A stretch of 64,000 nt of DNA from Sipunculus nudus. Lineage: Eukaryota > Annelida > Sipuncula > Golfingiida > Sipunculidae. This document shows positions 34,848 to 45,607 of this stretch, in pieces. Each line of letters begins with the position of its first letter. Position 1 is the first letter of the stretch. The notes beneath the pieces are model-generated. The model did no database searches and was not told the origin of the DNA. It saw nothing but the letters and a program-made list of their open reading frames with translations. The position numbers and the translations under genes are program-made. The stretch is taken from NCBI GenBank assembly GCA_026874595.1, contig CM049312.1, positions 69,904,929-69,968,928 on the forward strand, written 5' to 3'.

Positions 34848-37680
34848 CATCGGGGTTGAAAACCAGAAAAGTATATGTACCAAGCCTAGAACGGCAATAT
34901 TAATTAAACATTTTCTTTCATATTTAAAACATGAAAAAGGTTACCAGAGCACAGATAAAAATGGTATTTGAAATATTTCATCAATTCAAGCCATGAATCG
35001 TTTGTGTGTAATAAATCAATAAAACGCCTACATTCTCACACTATTAAGTTGTCATAGGACAAATGCAGAAATAAAAGTGCAGGGATATATATCCTTCTAT
35101 AGATAACATGTCGCAATAATTTACAACAATCTGCATATGGGCAGTGGACAAGCGACCACAGGTATCACAGAGTCATGGTTAAAGTGCAGGTATCGAATCT
35201 CTCCTAACATGACACCTCTCCAAATTTGTGGCATGGGTGTAGCAAAAGTATTCTAAAATGTACAGATCAATACTTCTGATGGACGAAATTAGAATGAATT
35301 ATTGTAGGTGGCACCACCGGTCATGTGTACAAGATAATGCCATTCTAGATCTATGGACATGTACAATTTCAGGCACCACAAGAGAGCAGCACAAGATGGA
35401 TGTGCATGCAACATTTCAGGTCGATAAGTCAAAAAACTACTCCTGAGAGTTTTTCACCCAAATCTGATCTGCACAGATGGACCTGAAGCAAAATGGTTGT
35501 AGGTGGCGCCACCAGTTTTGCATAAAAAGAAGGAGTCCATTGCAAGATCCATGGAACTACATCACTGCATCCTACACATAAAGAAGGTGCATAGCTGACT
35601 ATAAAGCTGACATATATGTATATTATAAATAGACGCGCACACAAACAATCTTATTCTTTAACCCGAATCTGATTCCCGCATTAATAGTCACATCCAGTTC
35701 TTACTTCACCAAAGAAATACAAATCTAGATATTGTAATTGATATCCACTGTATATATAGGATATCTTGTACGTAACAAAAGACCATATCTATGCATTGCC
35801 GTCAATGCACGACTCATTAAGCTTTTGCACTGAGCTGGTTAGCCTAACTTGAATCGTGATACATGCAGTATATACTGGGGAATATACTACAACGCCCACT
35901 TATCCTGTTGCGTTGATATCGTAGCAAAAAAACCATTCTCTTAACATTAGGCTACGAATGATTATACACAAAAGAATAGCTTTGAACCCACACACCAAAT
36001 TGAAAATCTGTCTCCATGGTATCGAGTCATTTCTTGTATCGCGTACAAGTTGTTTATCGTCCAGTAACCCGTGCGAGCCATGCGTGCATGCATGCAAGCG
36101 GTGAGATATTCAACAAACATGCAGGGGGATTTACAAATATTCTGAGTTAACACGGATTGTTTTCTCCAACATGGCAGATGTTGTTAGAAAGTATAATATA
36201 AATGCTAATGATTGGTTGGTTTATGTCAAGTGACTTGCAGGCCATGAGGCGTTGTCTAAAATGGCGAAAATATTTGTATCCTTATAGAGCCTTATACAGC
36301 GCGGTTCCCATTGAAGGATCTTAAGGCGCTATAACGTAAAGTACGTTGGTCGTAGACTCTCTAATGTTAGGGGGCCGAAATGGCGCTACCAAATGCACTA
36401 CAACCATTATTACTGGCCCTGGTCACTTTCTGTTTTAACCACATCATCAAAAAGCCAAACGCATTTTAGAGTTTAACATATATACTCAAAAGTTAGTTAT
36501 AGTATCTTGTTCAAAATAAATAAATAATAATATTTAACCGCAAATCCGGCATTTGAAACACTGTTACGTATATAATTAGCCATGGTGATTCTTTTTTTGT
36601 TATAGAAGTTATATTTAGCCTCTTCTTTACATCACGGCCAGTCTTCAAGTGATGCATGCGTGTGCAGTCATTTTAATTAACCCGTCCCTTCAGTAGACCC
36701 GCATTATTTTAAATAGTATAATGAACAAATTAATATCATAATAGCGTATAGATTAATGTTAATTCATTTGAACATCCCCATGTCGCAATGGACTAGTCCG
36801 ATTCCTGCCATGCAGTTAGGCCACAACAAAAATAGTTATTGTTCTAGTAACATTCAGGGCAAAAATATGGTGCGAGGGAGCACTGGCGCAATTTGCTGGG
36901 GAATAAAGGGGGACATGCCATCCCCCACCCCACCCCACATATACTTTTTCAACCAGGGGAACATACCGTATTATATCCCTCACACATTTTTTGCAAAATT
37001 AAAGAATGTCATATCACCAAAACAGGATCTTATTTCGATCTATAAAAGATCTGTGTTGTAAACAAACTTTTGTTTTAGTGTTGTAAGTTTTCTTGAATAT
37101 CAAAGAACTGCAGTCTTTTAAAATGACTTAAATACAAAACATAGCTGATGATGTGAAATTACGCATCTGTTTCCTCACCACCGAGAAACCAGCAGGTTGG
37201 ATAAACGCAGGTTTTAATGATAAACATTTAATTTGTTGAGGTTTCTTTCTTTTTTGCGAAGCGGGAATTCTCCCCGTTAACTTATACCAAAATTGATTCA
37301 AAATTGCTCAGAATTGAATGCCATGTGTGGCAGCGCAGGGGGCGGGGGGGGGGGGGGGGTCCCCCATCCCCCCCATCCCATATTGCAATAGGAAATTGAG
37401 CCTCATCGATTATATATTATATTATATTATACATATATATTTTTTATAAAAGCCATTGAATGATCAAAAATTGCTACAATTCTTTAAATTGTTCATATAG
37501 GCATTACAACCTTTGGTCAACTCTCTATACCTTTCAGAATTGTTTAAATGTACGAAAGTTTCATTAGCAAATAGCTGGTCCTCATTTGCATAAAGTGAAT
37601 AAAAGTTAAGATAAATAAAATGAAATAAGTGAGAGGCGGATAGGTAGAACAACTGATCATTTGTTGTGCGTGGCCTTTCT
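31970..37680. other. Gene-poor spacer between SDR copy B and the FReD gene
   Basis: SDR-family homology stops at the C/A run at ~31951-31977. Beyond it I see TA and GA microsatellites, a G run (~37345-37360), and a weak pair of repeats at 35290-35530 around 'GTAGGTGGC(A/G)CCACC'. Open frames here (for example 31993-32298, 33097-33291, 36756-37061) have no recognisable domain and biased composition. No gene supported. Confidence 0.6.
33438..33482. repeat. (GA)n microsatellite
   Basis: About 22 GA dinucleotides. A second tract of about 20 lies at 34801-34841 after a (TG)n stretch. Short CT tracts at 23219-23236, 40018-40035 and 42466-42490. Confidence 0.95.
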
Positions 37681-37687
37681 AGAGCTG

Positions 37688-37731
37688 GCCAATGATAGGC
37701 CTGTCTTGTCTATAGGCAGTTGAAATAAAAG
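37688..37731 (+). promoter_or_regulatory. Possible core promoter of the FReD gene
   Basis: A CCAAT pentamer (37689-37693) and an AATAAAAG TATA-like box (37724-37731) lie 30-75 bp before the ATG. The spacing would give a very short 5' UTR. Inference only; a longer 5' UTR with an upstream promoter is possible. Confidence 0.25.
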
Positions 37732-37763
37732 CCATAATCCATCAGATACACAACATACAAGCC

Positions 37764-39393
37764 ATGACCATAGGCAGCACAGTGTTTATTATTTGCCTTG
37801 TATCAGTCCTAACCACTGTTCAAACACAGCCTGCTGATAATAACACAACAGCAACTGATGTTGGAATAACATTTCAGTCAGCATATAATGTTTACCTCAC
37901 ACAGAACATCCAGTCTCAGAATGGAAAATGCCCGTGTTCACAGAACCAAGCCCGCCCATCAGGGGAACAGCCACCATATTTCAGCTTGGTCGACTCAAAG
38001 GAAGTTAAGAAAATGATGTCCACTCTGCTCGAAACGCAGCTAGGAAACCTCAGAGCCCTCTTGGATGAAGAAGACAGGGAAACTAAAAGAAAACAGAAGG
38101 AACTAGAATGGAAACTTGGAAACATCACAGAATCTATATCCAACATAAGCGACTCCCTAGACCTTGTGAGAAGTGCATCAAGGGTTACAATTAGTTCAAA
38201 CGTAATTGGTGAGTGTTTTTATGTTTTCCATCATTTAGATGGTCTTTTATAATTAGCTTTTTTTTTCACGTTTTGTGATTTCCTAAACCACTTCTTCGAT
38301 TTGATTGCCTCGTTCACGTAAGTTATGACTTTCCGCGGGTTCTGTTGTTTGTTTTTCTTTCTGTTAAGATGAAAAAGCTGTGTTTAAATGTGCGCGTATA
38401 TGCGTGTGTGCGTATATACAGTGGCGTCATTTTATCTTCAAGGGTGGAAGGGGGGGGGGGGGGGGGAGAGATCACCTATGGCAATTTTCACGCATATATA
38501 CGCACATACGCTGTCAAACACATGGAAACATTCCAATAACAAAGTCACATGAGGGATTTTCAAGCATATATACGCGCACATGGAAACATAATGCAAACAT
38601 TATATTAGTACCATGCTTAAAGAATCGTTGTTTCGGGGTGTGACATGTAGCGCCTTGGGAATTTCGGCGCCGAACTTAATAAAATTTGTATGTGTAGTTG
38701 TGAAATATATGTAATCATTTTATAAATACACTCGGAAATTATATTCCACACACCTTTCCCTTTCTAGATTGCCACGCGGTTTATCGGTCAGGAGGCTTCA
38801 CAACTGGAGTTTACAAGATCAAGCCAAGAGGAGCCCCTCATCCCGTTGACGTCTACTGTGACATGTCAGCTGACACTGAGTGGACAGTCATCATGTCAAG
38901 TTACGACGGTACGGTCACCTTCGACCGTACATGGGCCGACTATAAAGCGGGATTCGGGGACATCAGTAAGGAACACTGGCTTGGTCTGGACACCATGCAC
39001 CATCTAACTAACCAGGGCCTATATAAAGTCAGGTTTGAAATGCGTAAATGGCTTTCAAAGACAACCCAGTGGGCCGAGTTCTCTTCATTCAGGATTGGAC
39101 CCGAGTCTACTAACTATACACGGACTGTCAACGGAGAAACAGGGACGGCCACCAGAGGGCGCATGCAGTATCACAATGGAAAGCCTTTCTCCTCAAAAGA
39201 CCGAGACAATGACGCCCGCGATGATCTTAACTGCGCCGACCGCTTTGGTGGATGGTGGCATGTGGGTTGTTTCAAATCCAGTTTAACAACACCTTACACT
39301 TACCGCTGTCAAAGCACAAAGGATTTTAAGTGCTTGTCCTGGGAACACAACCAACCCTTAGATCGGGTTGTCATTAAGATGGCCCGTCTGTAG
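37764..39393 (+). CDS. Secreted coiled-coil fibrinogen-related domain (FReD) protein, 2 exons, 356 aa
   Basis: Exon 1 is 37764-38208 (donor GTGAGT) and exon 2 is 38768-39393 (acceptor TTTCTAG); they join in phase 1 to give 1071 nt. Residues 1-22 form a signal peptide (hydrophobic VFIICLVSVL core). N-glycosylation sequons lie at N27, N120, N127 and N264. A CxC pair is at 56-58, and a charged heptad-like coiled coil spans about 75-140. The fibrinogen C-terminal domain runs from DC (149-150) to the end: GVYKIKP, VYCDM, WTVI, 'FDRTWADYKAGFG', 'HWLGLDTMHHLT', a Ca-site-like DRDND at 293-297, and NC...GGWW...C. Such proteins are secreted oligomeric lectins or immune factors. There is no IgSF domain, so it is not a FREP in the strict gastropod sense; it is nearer ficolin-like or bivalve FReD proteins. 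Oddities: 'WTVIMSS' replaces the usual WTVIQRR, and two extra cysteines (329, 337) lie near the C-terminus. AATAAA at 39445. Confidence 0.93.
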
Positions 39394-39450
39394 AAGATTA
39401 ATGTTAACCTATTAGAACCACATTTACAGTATTTTAAAGTGCAAAATAAA

Positions 39451-41298
39451 CAAAACTACTTATACCAAAAGTGATATTGCTGAAAGAACCACACGTTTCA
39501 CATCTGTCTAACATAATTCAAGTATTGTTTGTATGGATAAAATACTTCTGACAGACAAACAAACTAACCAACCAAAATTGGAAGACATGGTTCCATAAAA
39601 CTTTTCAAAGCCGATAATTATTTCATTCTTAAGGAAGTCTCCCGTAAGTTCTGTTTGTGTTAAGTGTACAATTTTTGAATATACGTTTGTTTCAAGTCCC
39701 TAAGTAGATAGATGTAAGTCCTTCCGTAATTATAATTTTTTTGCTGTAGTTCAGCAGTGATATTTTATTCCATATATAGATTTCTTGGTTAATCACAGTA
39801 AAATAAAAAGGTAATATTAATGAATAAAATCAGAATTTAAGGGTTACTTTAATTAAATGTGTGACTTTTTTTATACTCAAATCTTGACTTTATTTCGAGT
39901 GCTTTTGTTTTCCTCCATAAATCTCTACCTTTATTTCCTCGCCAAGGTAGTAATTATGTCAAATGACTTTGTTTCCCATCCAAATTCATTACTTTATTTA
40001 ATGTGACATTTTTCTTGTCTCTCTCTCTCTCTCTCCTTTTGTCTGATTTTGTCTCGGTCTGCTTGGAATTGTTCAAGATATAGTATAAATAATTGAAACT
40101 TATGCATGGAATTTTATAAATTTATATTTTGTGTGTTGGCGGTGATAGTGACACGGCAAGTACGTCTGTGTTGTTACAACCTAAAGGTACTAGTGCTGAC
40201 ATCTATTATACAACTTTGGAAATATTTTCCATGCGCACTGCACGTAACGGTCGGCTGTAAGGTTTGGGTCCTTTGAGCCAGCATTGCGGATTTTGTTAAA
40301 TGAAAGCAGATACATGGCACAGACATAGACTGAACCCTACCTCTAATGATAGAACATGTTGCTTTTACTTTCATCTTTCCATATACAGCAAATAATCTCT
40401 GTTTGTAAATATGACGGATACGAGTTCGTGTCAATTATCGCCAATAGATGTCGCTTGTATGGTGGAAAAGGTCTGTACTTCAGTTCAAATCACCACCTTT
40501 TAATTAAACCTGTGAGTTTACTGGACATGTTTTGTGAATTAAACTCGAGTACATTGGTTATGTGAATTGATTTTCCCTGATGTGGCATGCCTTCAGGTAT
40601 GTCATATCAGTATGGTCTCATTTCTACTGCGTGCTTTATTTTGACCAGGACCATGCACAATGGATTTTTTTTGTATGCCCGACTTCGAGCGTGCATGTAT
40701 GTCAGGATATCATGTTTTAATGTATAAACATGTAAGATAGTGCAAGAATAAAATCAATTAATCAATGGTGTAAAATTGTTTTCATTAGAAATGGAAGAGT
40801 GAGAATTTATTTACCTTTAAATCAAGTTAACCCATGGAATAAGTGATGTTTCTTTTAAATTATACCCGGGCACATAAAGTTTTACTAGGAGAGTACAAGT
40901 GAATCTCTTAAAAAAATGATACAACATGTAACTTGGGATTAAATTTTCCAATATTTGTTTTTTTTTTAGAGAGAAAATATCGCAATGTTGTAAGATGCTG
41001 CCACTTGTCATGGTTATGTAAACTAATATAATCTATATAGTCTGCAGGGTGCTGCCATCTATCACAATTACTTTACCTAATCGAACCACGTTCTCGTTCA
41101 GCCCCGGTTACCCTCGAGACATCGTCTGCCTTTGTCTCTTAGTATCTGTCCTGCCACGGCCTTTACCTATATGTTGGTGCTTAATTATTACCATAAAATG
41201 GTACTTGGTACCATTTTAGGTGGGATCTTATTATTATTTTTTTTGGGGGGGGGGGGGGGGCACAACGTATGGGGATATTGGAGGTTTTATACAAACAG

Positions 41299-41332
<34 letters not shown>

Positions 41333-41400
41333 TAATAATAATAAGATTAATAATTAATGGTATAACCGTGTTTTATTCTAAAATAAATAAGTTGTTTTAA
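39451..41400. other. Spacer downstream of the FReD gene
   Basis: AT-rich, with no recognised gene. It holds a CT tract, a perfect 11-bp stem hairpin (41194-41218), a G run and the (AAT)n tract. Repeat-arm sequence begins near 41400. Confidence 0.55.
41301..41342. repeat. (AAT)n microsatellite
   Basis: About 14 AAT/ATA triplets with one AAA interruption, just after a 14-base G run at ~41245-41260. Confidence 0.9.
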
Positions 41401-42459
41401 TGGTGTCACTCTTACTCTTTTTATATAACATATACGCTGATAAAAATGACTATAGGATTAAACTTTAAAATTTTACAAAGTAAGGGGTTAACCCGACGGA
41501 AAAGGCAATTGGTGTGGAAAATTTTCAAATTCGTTTTGTAAATAGGCATATATTTCCTCATGCCTTTGAGGACAATTGGCCCATACAAAATGTTAAAGGG
41601 AAAATATAATTATCTCATTTAAATTTATCACTATCAAAATTTAGGACAGGAAAAATAATCCACGTACCCACGCCAATGCTTCACATGAGGTCTGGTTTTA
41701 GATCTGATTGTATTCCAACTCTCCCGGATCCCGAAAATTTATTGATCGTGAACTGCTTATTTGAATATTGTTTAAAGCATGGTAGCTTTAACTTTAACTG
41801 GCTGTTGCACATAAAAGACCACGTGGCCATTCACTCATGGCGACGATACCTTCATTGAAGACCAATGGAAGGTAAGACCAATAACAGAGGTGGCGCTATA
41901 GATTAAGTCAGTCCGTTTTTTGGTGTCAAAATTGGAAAATATAGTGAATAGTCAGGGCAGCAGAAAACTTCTAAGGAAGCTATTGATTTAGGTAGTAGGC
42001 CTGTAGGTAAAGCGCTGGGGAAATAGCGAAAAAATGTCTACACCTTTGGCATTACCCCCCACCACCCCCCCCCCCCCACCCCCCGCTTCGCGCCTAGGTT
42101 TACCCGCTACGCGGCTTCGAAAAGAGTCATAACTTATCAAAATGATAGCCATTATTTTTCACAACACAATATCTCCACATTCCCTTTCATGAAATTATTT
42201 TTAAATAAAGTTTAATTGTAGGGCGGGCAACTGGCATTTATTTTTTCTTTTGTTTAAATTACGTTTGTTCTTGTGCCACCAGTGAATATCAGTCAATCAA
42301 ATTGGAGTGGTGGCATTTGGGTTGATTACATTTCGTTGTGGAACTGTATGTTAATACAGCCATTGATGGAAGTATGCGATATCTGAAGGTTTTAATTTCT
42401 TACTAATTTAATTCTTGCTAAAGTAACGAAAAGATTTGTCCGACCAGAGTTATTTGGGT

Positions 42460-42491
<32 letters not shown>

Positions 42492-43184
42492 TATGCAAAT
42501 GTACAGCAACGATGTTTTAGGTAAGTTAATTTATGTTCGGATGTAGAGCTAAAGCTTGTTAGATACAGTTTAAATTTGCTTGCCTCTTACAGAAAGGTAT
42601 ATCCATTCATTCACGTCTGCACGTGTGTGTGTGTGTATGCTGTAGCTGGTACAACATAACTCATTACGGAAATGGGACAAGGAAGAATATGTTAGGTTTT
42701 AGTGTTGATCCAGCATCTTCTCTGGATTCTGGAGCGTCATCGAGGAATATTCACAATGGAGAGTCATTTATGCAAGCGAATGCACAGAGGGTCCCGCCTA
42801 ATTAGTGTGGCCCGGCAACCTATTTTGGTCACGGTCGAGCGCCCAGCACCTCAGACTGACGGTGTCCAGTGTGTTCGCAGAGCGTTTTTTAACTTGTGCT
42901 CTCATTGTGCTGGCCATGTATCCATTACCAAGCACATTTCTGGTTTGGTAATAGTTTGTAAGTAGTTGTTATATACTAATTTATAAGTATGTGAAATTTT
43001 CTTTTTCTCATGGACTCGAGACTGACTGACTTCTCAGGTACTTGCCTCCCAGTTCGAGTGCAAGCCCGAGTCTAGGACTTCCGAGTCCTAGTCCGAATTC
43101 TGTATCATTGTATGACACTTGAGTTTAATAGTCCCGGCCGTTCCAGAAGAGGTTTTTTTTAAAAATAGAAACCCCCCTAGCGCC

Positions 43185-43405
43185 GAAGCGGATCCAGGAG
43201 GGGGGGGGGGTTTGGGTACTCGGGGTCAGGGGGATCTGGACCCCCCCCCCCCCAACTTTATTTCAGCCGCCGGAGCCTTTTTTAAGGGTTTCAGACAATT
43301 TTTTTTTGCGGCCTTGACTCCCACTGTCCGGAACTGGGGACATTTTTTAGGCTTTGGCATTAGTCCTCCCCTTTTCCCAAATGCTTGATCCACCCCTCCA
43401 GCGGT
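43185..43405. mobile_element. MITE of the GCGGATCCAGG family (C flank)
   Basis: Left end AGCGGATCCAGG, right end 'TTGATCCACCCCTCC', with two homopolymer runs. Inverse partner of 14706-14885. Confidence 0.6.
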
Positions 43406-43410
43406 ACACC

Positions 43411-43521
43411 CAGTGGCGTCAATTTTTCTTCAAGGGTGGGGGGGGGATGACTTTGTATATATACACACACACATGTATATATATATATATACCTTTTTCA
43501 GCATTTCTGAGTGACATATTC

Positions 43522-43560
<39 letters not shown>

Positions 43561-43871
43561 TTTTAATTATTATATATATATATAATTATTTTATTATTAT
43601 ATATACTTAATCATATTTCAAATAATTTTGAATAATATTAATGATTTAGAAAAAATAAGTTATTTTGTGAATTCTAAGCAAGGTTTAGATATAACATTGA
43701 TAAGTAAATTGATCCAAAGTCTTTAATTCTATTAGTTAATTTATTTCATTTGCAATATTATAATATTATTCTCTGAAAAGTTTGGGGGGGGGATGATTTC
43801 ATTGACCATCCCCCCCTTGCCAAAAAGTGGGGGGTATATATACCCCCATCCCCCCTATTTTGACGCCCCTG
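43411..43871. mobile_element. hAT-like MITE, 461 bp, with 8-bp target duplication
   Basis: Starts CAGTGGCGTCAA, ends TTTGACGCCCCTG, flanked by GGTACACC at 43403-43410 and 43872-43879. An 8-bp duplication and CAG...CTG ends fit the hAT superfamily. The inverted partner at 14690-14700 has the single-copy empty site. A (TA)n tract and G/C runs lie inside. A fragment of the same family lies in the FReD intron at ~38419-38475. Confidence 0.78.
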
Positions 43872-44283
43872 GGTACACCCACCAATTTCTCCCGACACAT
43901 GATAGCATGTCTCACCATTGTAAGAACTATGCAGTATAATATCACAACATTCAAACTTTAAGCTGGAAAATGGAGATCTTTCATCTAGAGTCTTATTGAG
44001 GCATGAACTGTGACGGTTAGGAAGGGTTTAACCAGAGGTCGTTTATACCAAAAACTGACCTCTTGGGCAAAAAAAAAAGGCTTGGTTCTCTCCAATAAGT
44101 TCTCGAGGGGGATTTGTTTTTATCATTTTCTTTATCTATCCAAACAAAGATCACCATCACCAAACCATCCTTGGGCCAAAAAGTGGGAGCCCCCCCCCCC
44201 CCCCCAGCGGCTCTAAAACCTATGTAACTGATACATGACGTGTGACGTGCGCTTTATTTATGTATGCCGCCGACCTAAAAACA

Positions 44284-44424
44284 CAGCGAGAACGGGCGGC
44301 CACCTGTGTGCTGCATACTACACTTGTGATAAAAAAGCCCCGATGATTGTTGCTTTGAACTGTGGCGTACAGTTACACGGAGTTGTACACATGTGGCTCA
44401 GACAATACAACGATACACGTTAAC
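44284..44424 (+). promoter_or_regulatory. Conserved 5' flank / 5' UTR of SDR copy C
   Basis: Counterpart of the block before copy B. Similarity stops just upstream, where C has a 16-base C run and B has its flank in the opposite orientation, so only this short block travelled unchanged with exon 1. Promoter function is inferred from conservation only. Confidence 0.45.
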
Positions 44425-44742
44425 ATGGACGCTGAAAAGAAAGTAGCTCTGGTCACAGGCAAGTCGTAATAATTATATATTTTTACACATTAGCAACCCG
44501 CAGGCTTTTGAACCGAATATTTGTTACATTTTTATTTGACTTTTTTAACATACAAGAAAGGATAAAGTATGCATGATAGGATAAAGTATGTCACGTACTA
44601 TTTGTAGCTAAAATGATATCTAATTTACGAATGATTGAAAATCAACACATGTATACTGTTGAAAAGGTGAATTAGCATGTCGGAATTTTTGCGGTTTTTC
44701 ATTTTGCATCATAAGCTCAGATTGAATATTCGCGCAATGTGG

Positions 44743-44815
<73 letters not shown>

Positions 44816-45546
44816 GAGTTACCCTCCGGTGTAAAGTGCTCTATGGCCTTCAGACAAGGACAGAGCGATATAACGATAAAGAAAAACACTGTAAATTCAC
44901 TTCACACTGTTTCACGGGATGCGACCCGATCCTCAGGTGAATGCTTACGGCATGGTTTGAAAAGTCGAGACTTAACGAAATCACGAAATTATGCTTTGTG
45001 CGAATCGGAGAATGCAAGTAAATGACTGACACTGATCATATTGTCCTCGGGGGCACAATAGGATTAGTCCAGGGGCGTAGCCAGGATTGAGGGAGGGGAG
45101 GGGGCCATCATCAGTGGCGGATCAAGAAATTCGAAAACGGGGGGGGGGGGGGGGGGGGGATAATATGCATGTATGGGTAATATGAAAACGGTTATATATA
45201 CAAGTATATAAATGTATATTATTATTATTATAAAGTTTTTACTATACTTTATATATTGAAGTATATGAAAATATATTTTTATTTTCAATTATGAACCATG
45301 GTATAATTAAGGCTAAATACGGGTACATGTATGGGGAAGGTATGGGAGGGGGTTTCCTCCTCACATATTGGGAAATTTTTAAATGTACAATGTATAGAGG
45401 ATATTTTGAGGCAATTTTCAGAAAAAATGAGGATTTCCTGTTCCCGAAAATGGTTTCCTCTTGTCTTTGCGTCGGAAATAAGATAAAATGAGAGATTTTG
45501 CAGCTCAACGGGGGGCCGCGCATATATCCGCCCCTGATTTAATGCA

Positions 45547-45607
<61 letters not shown>

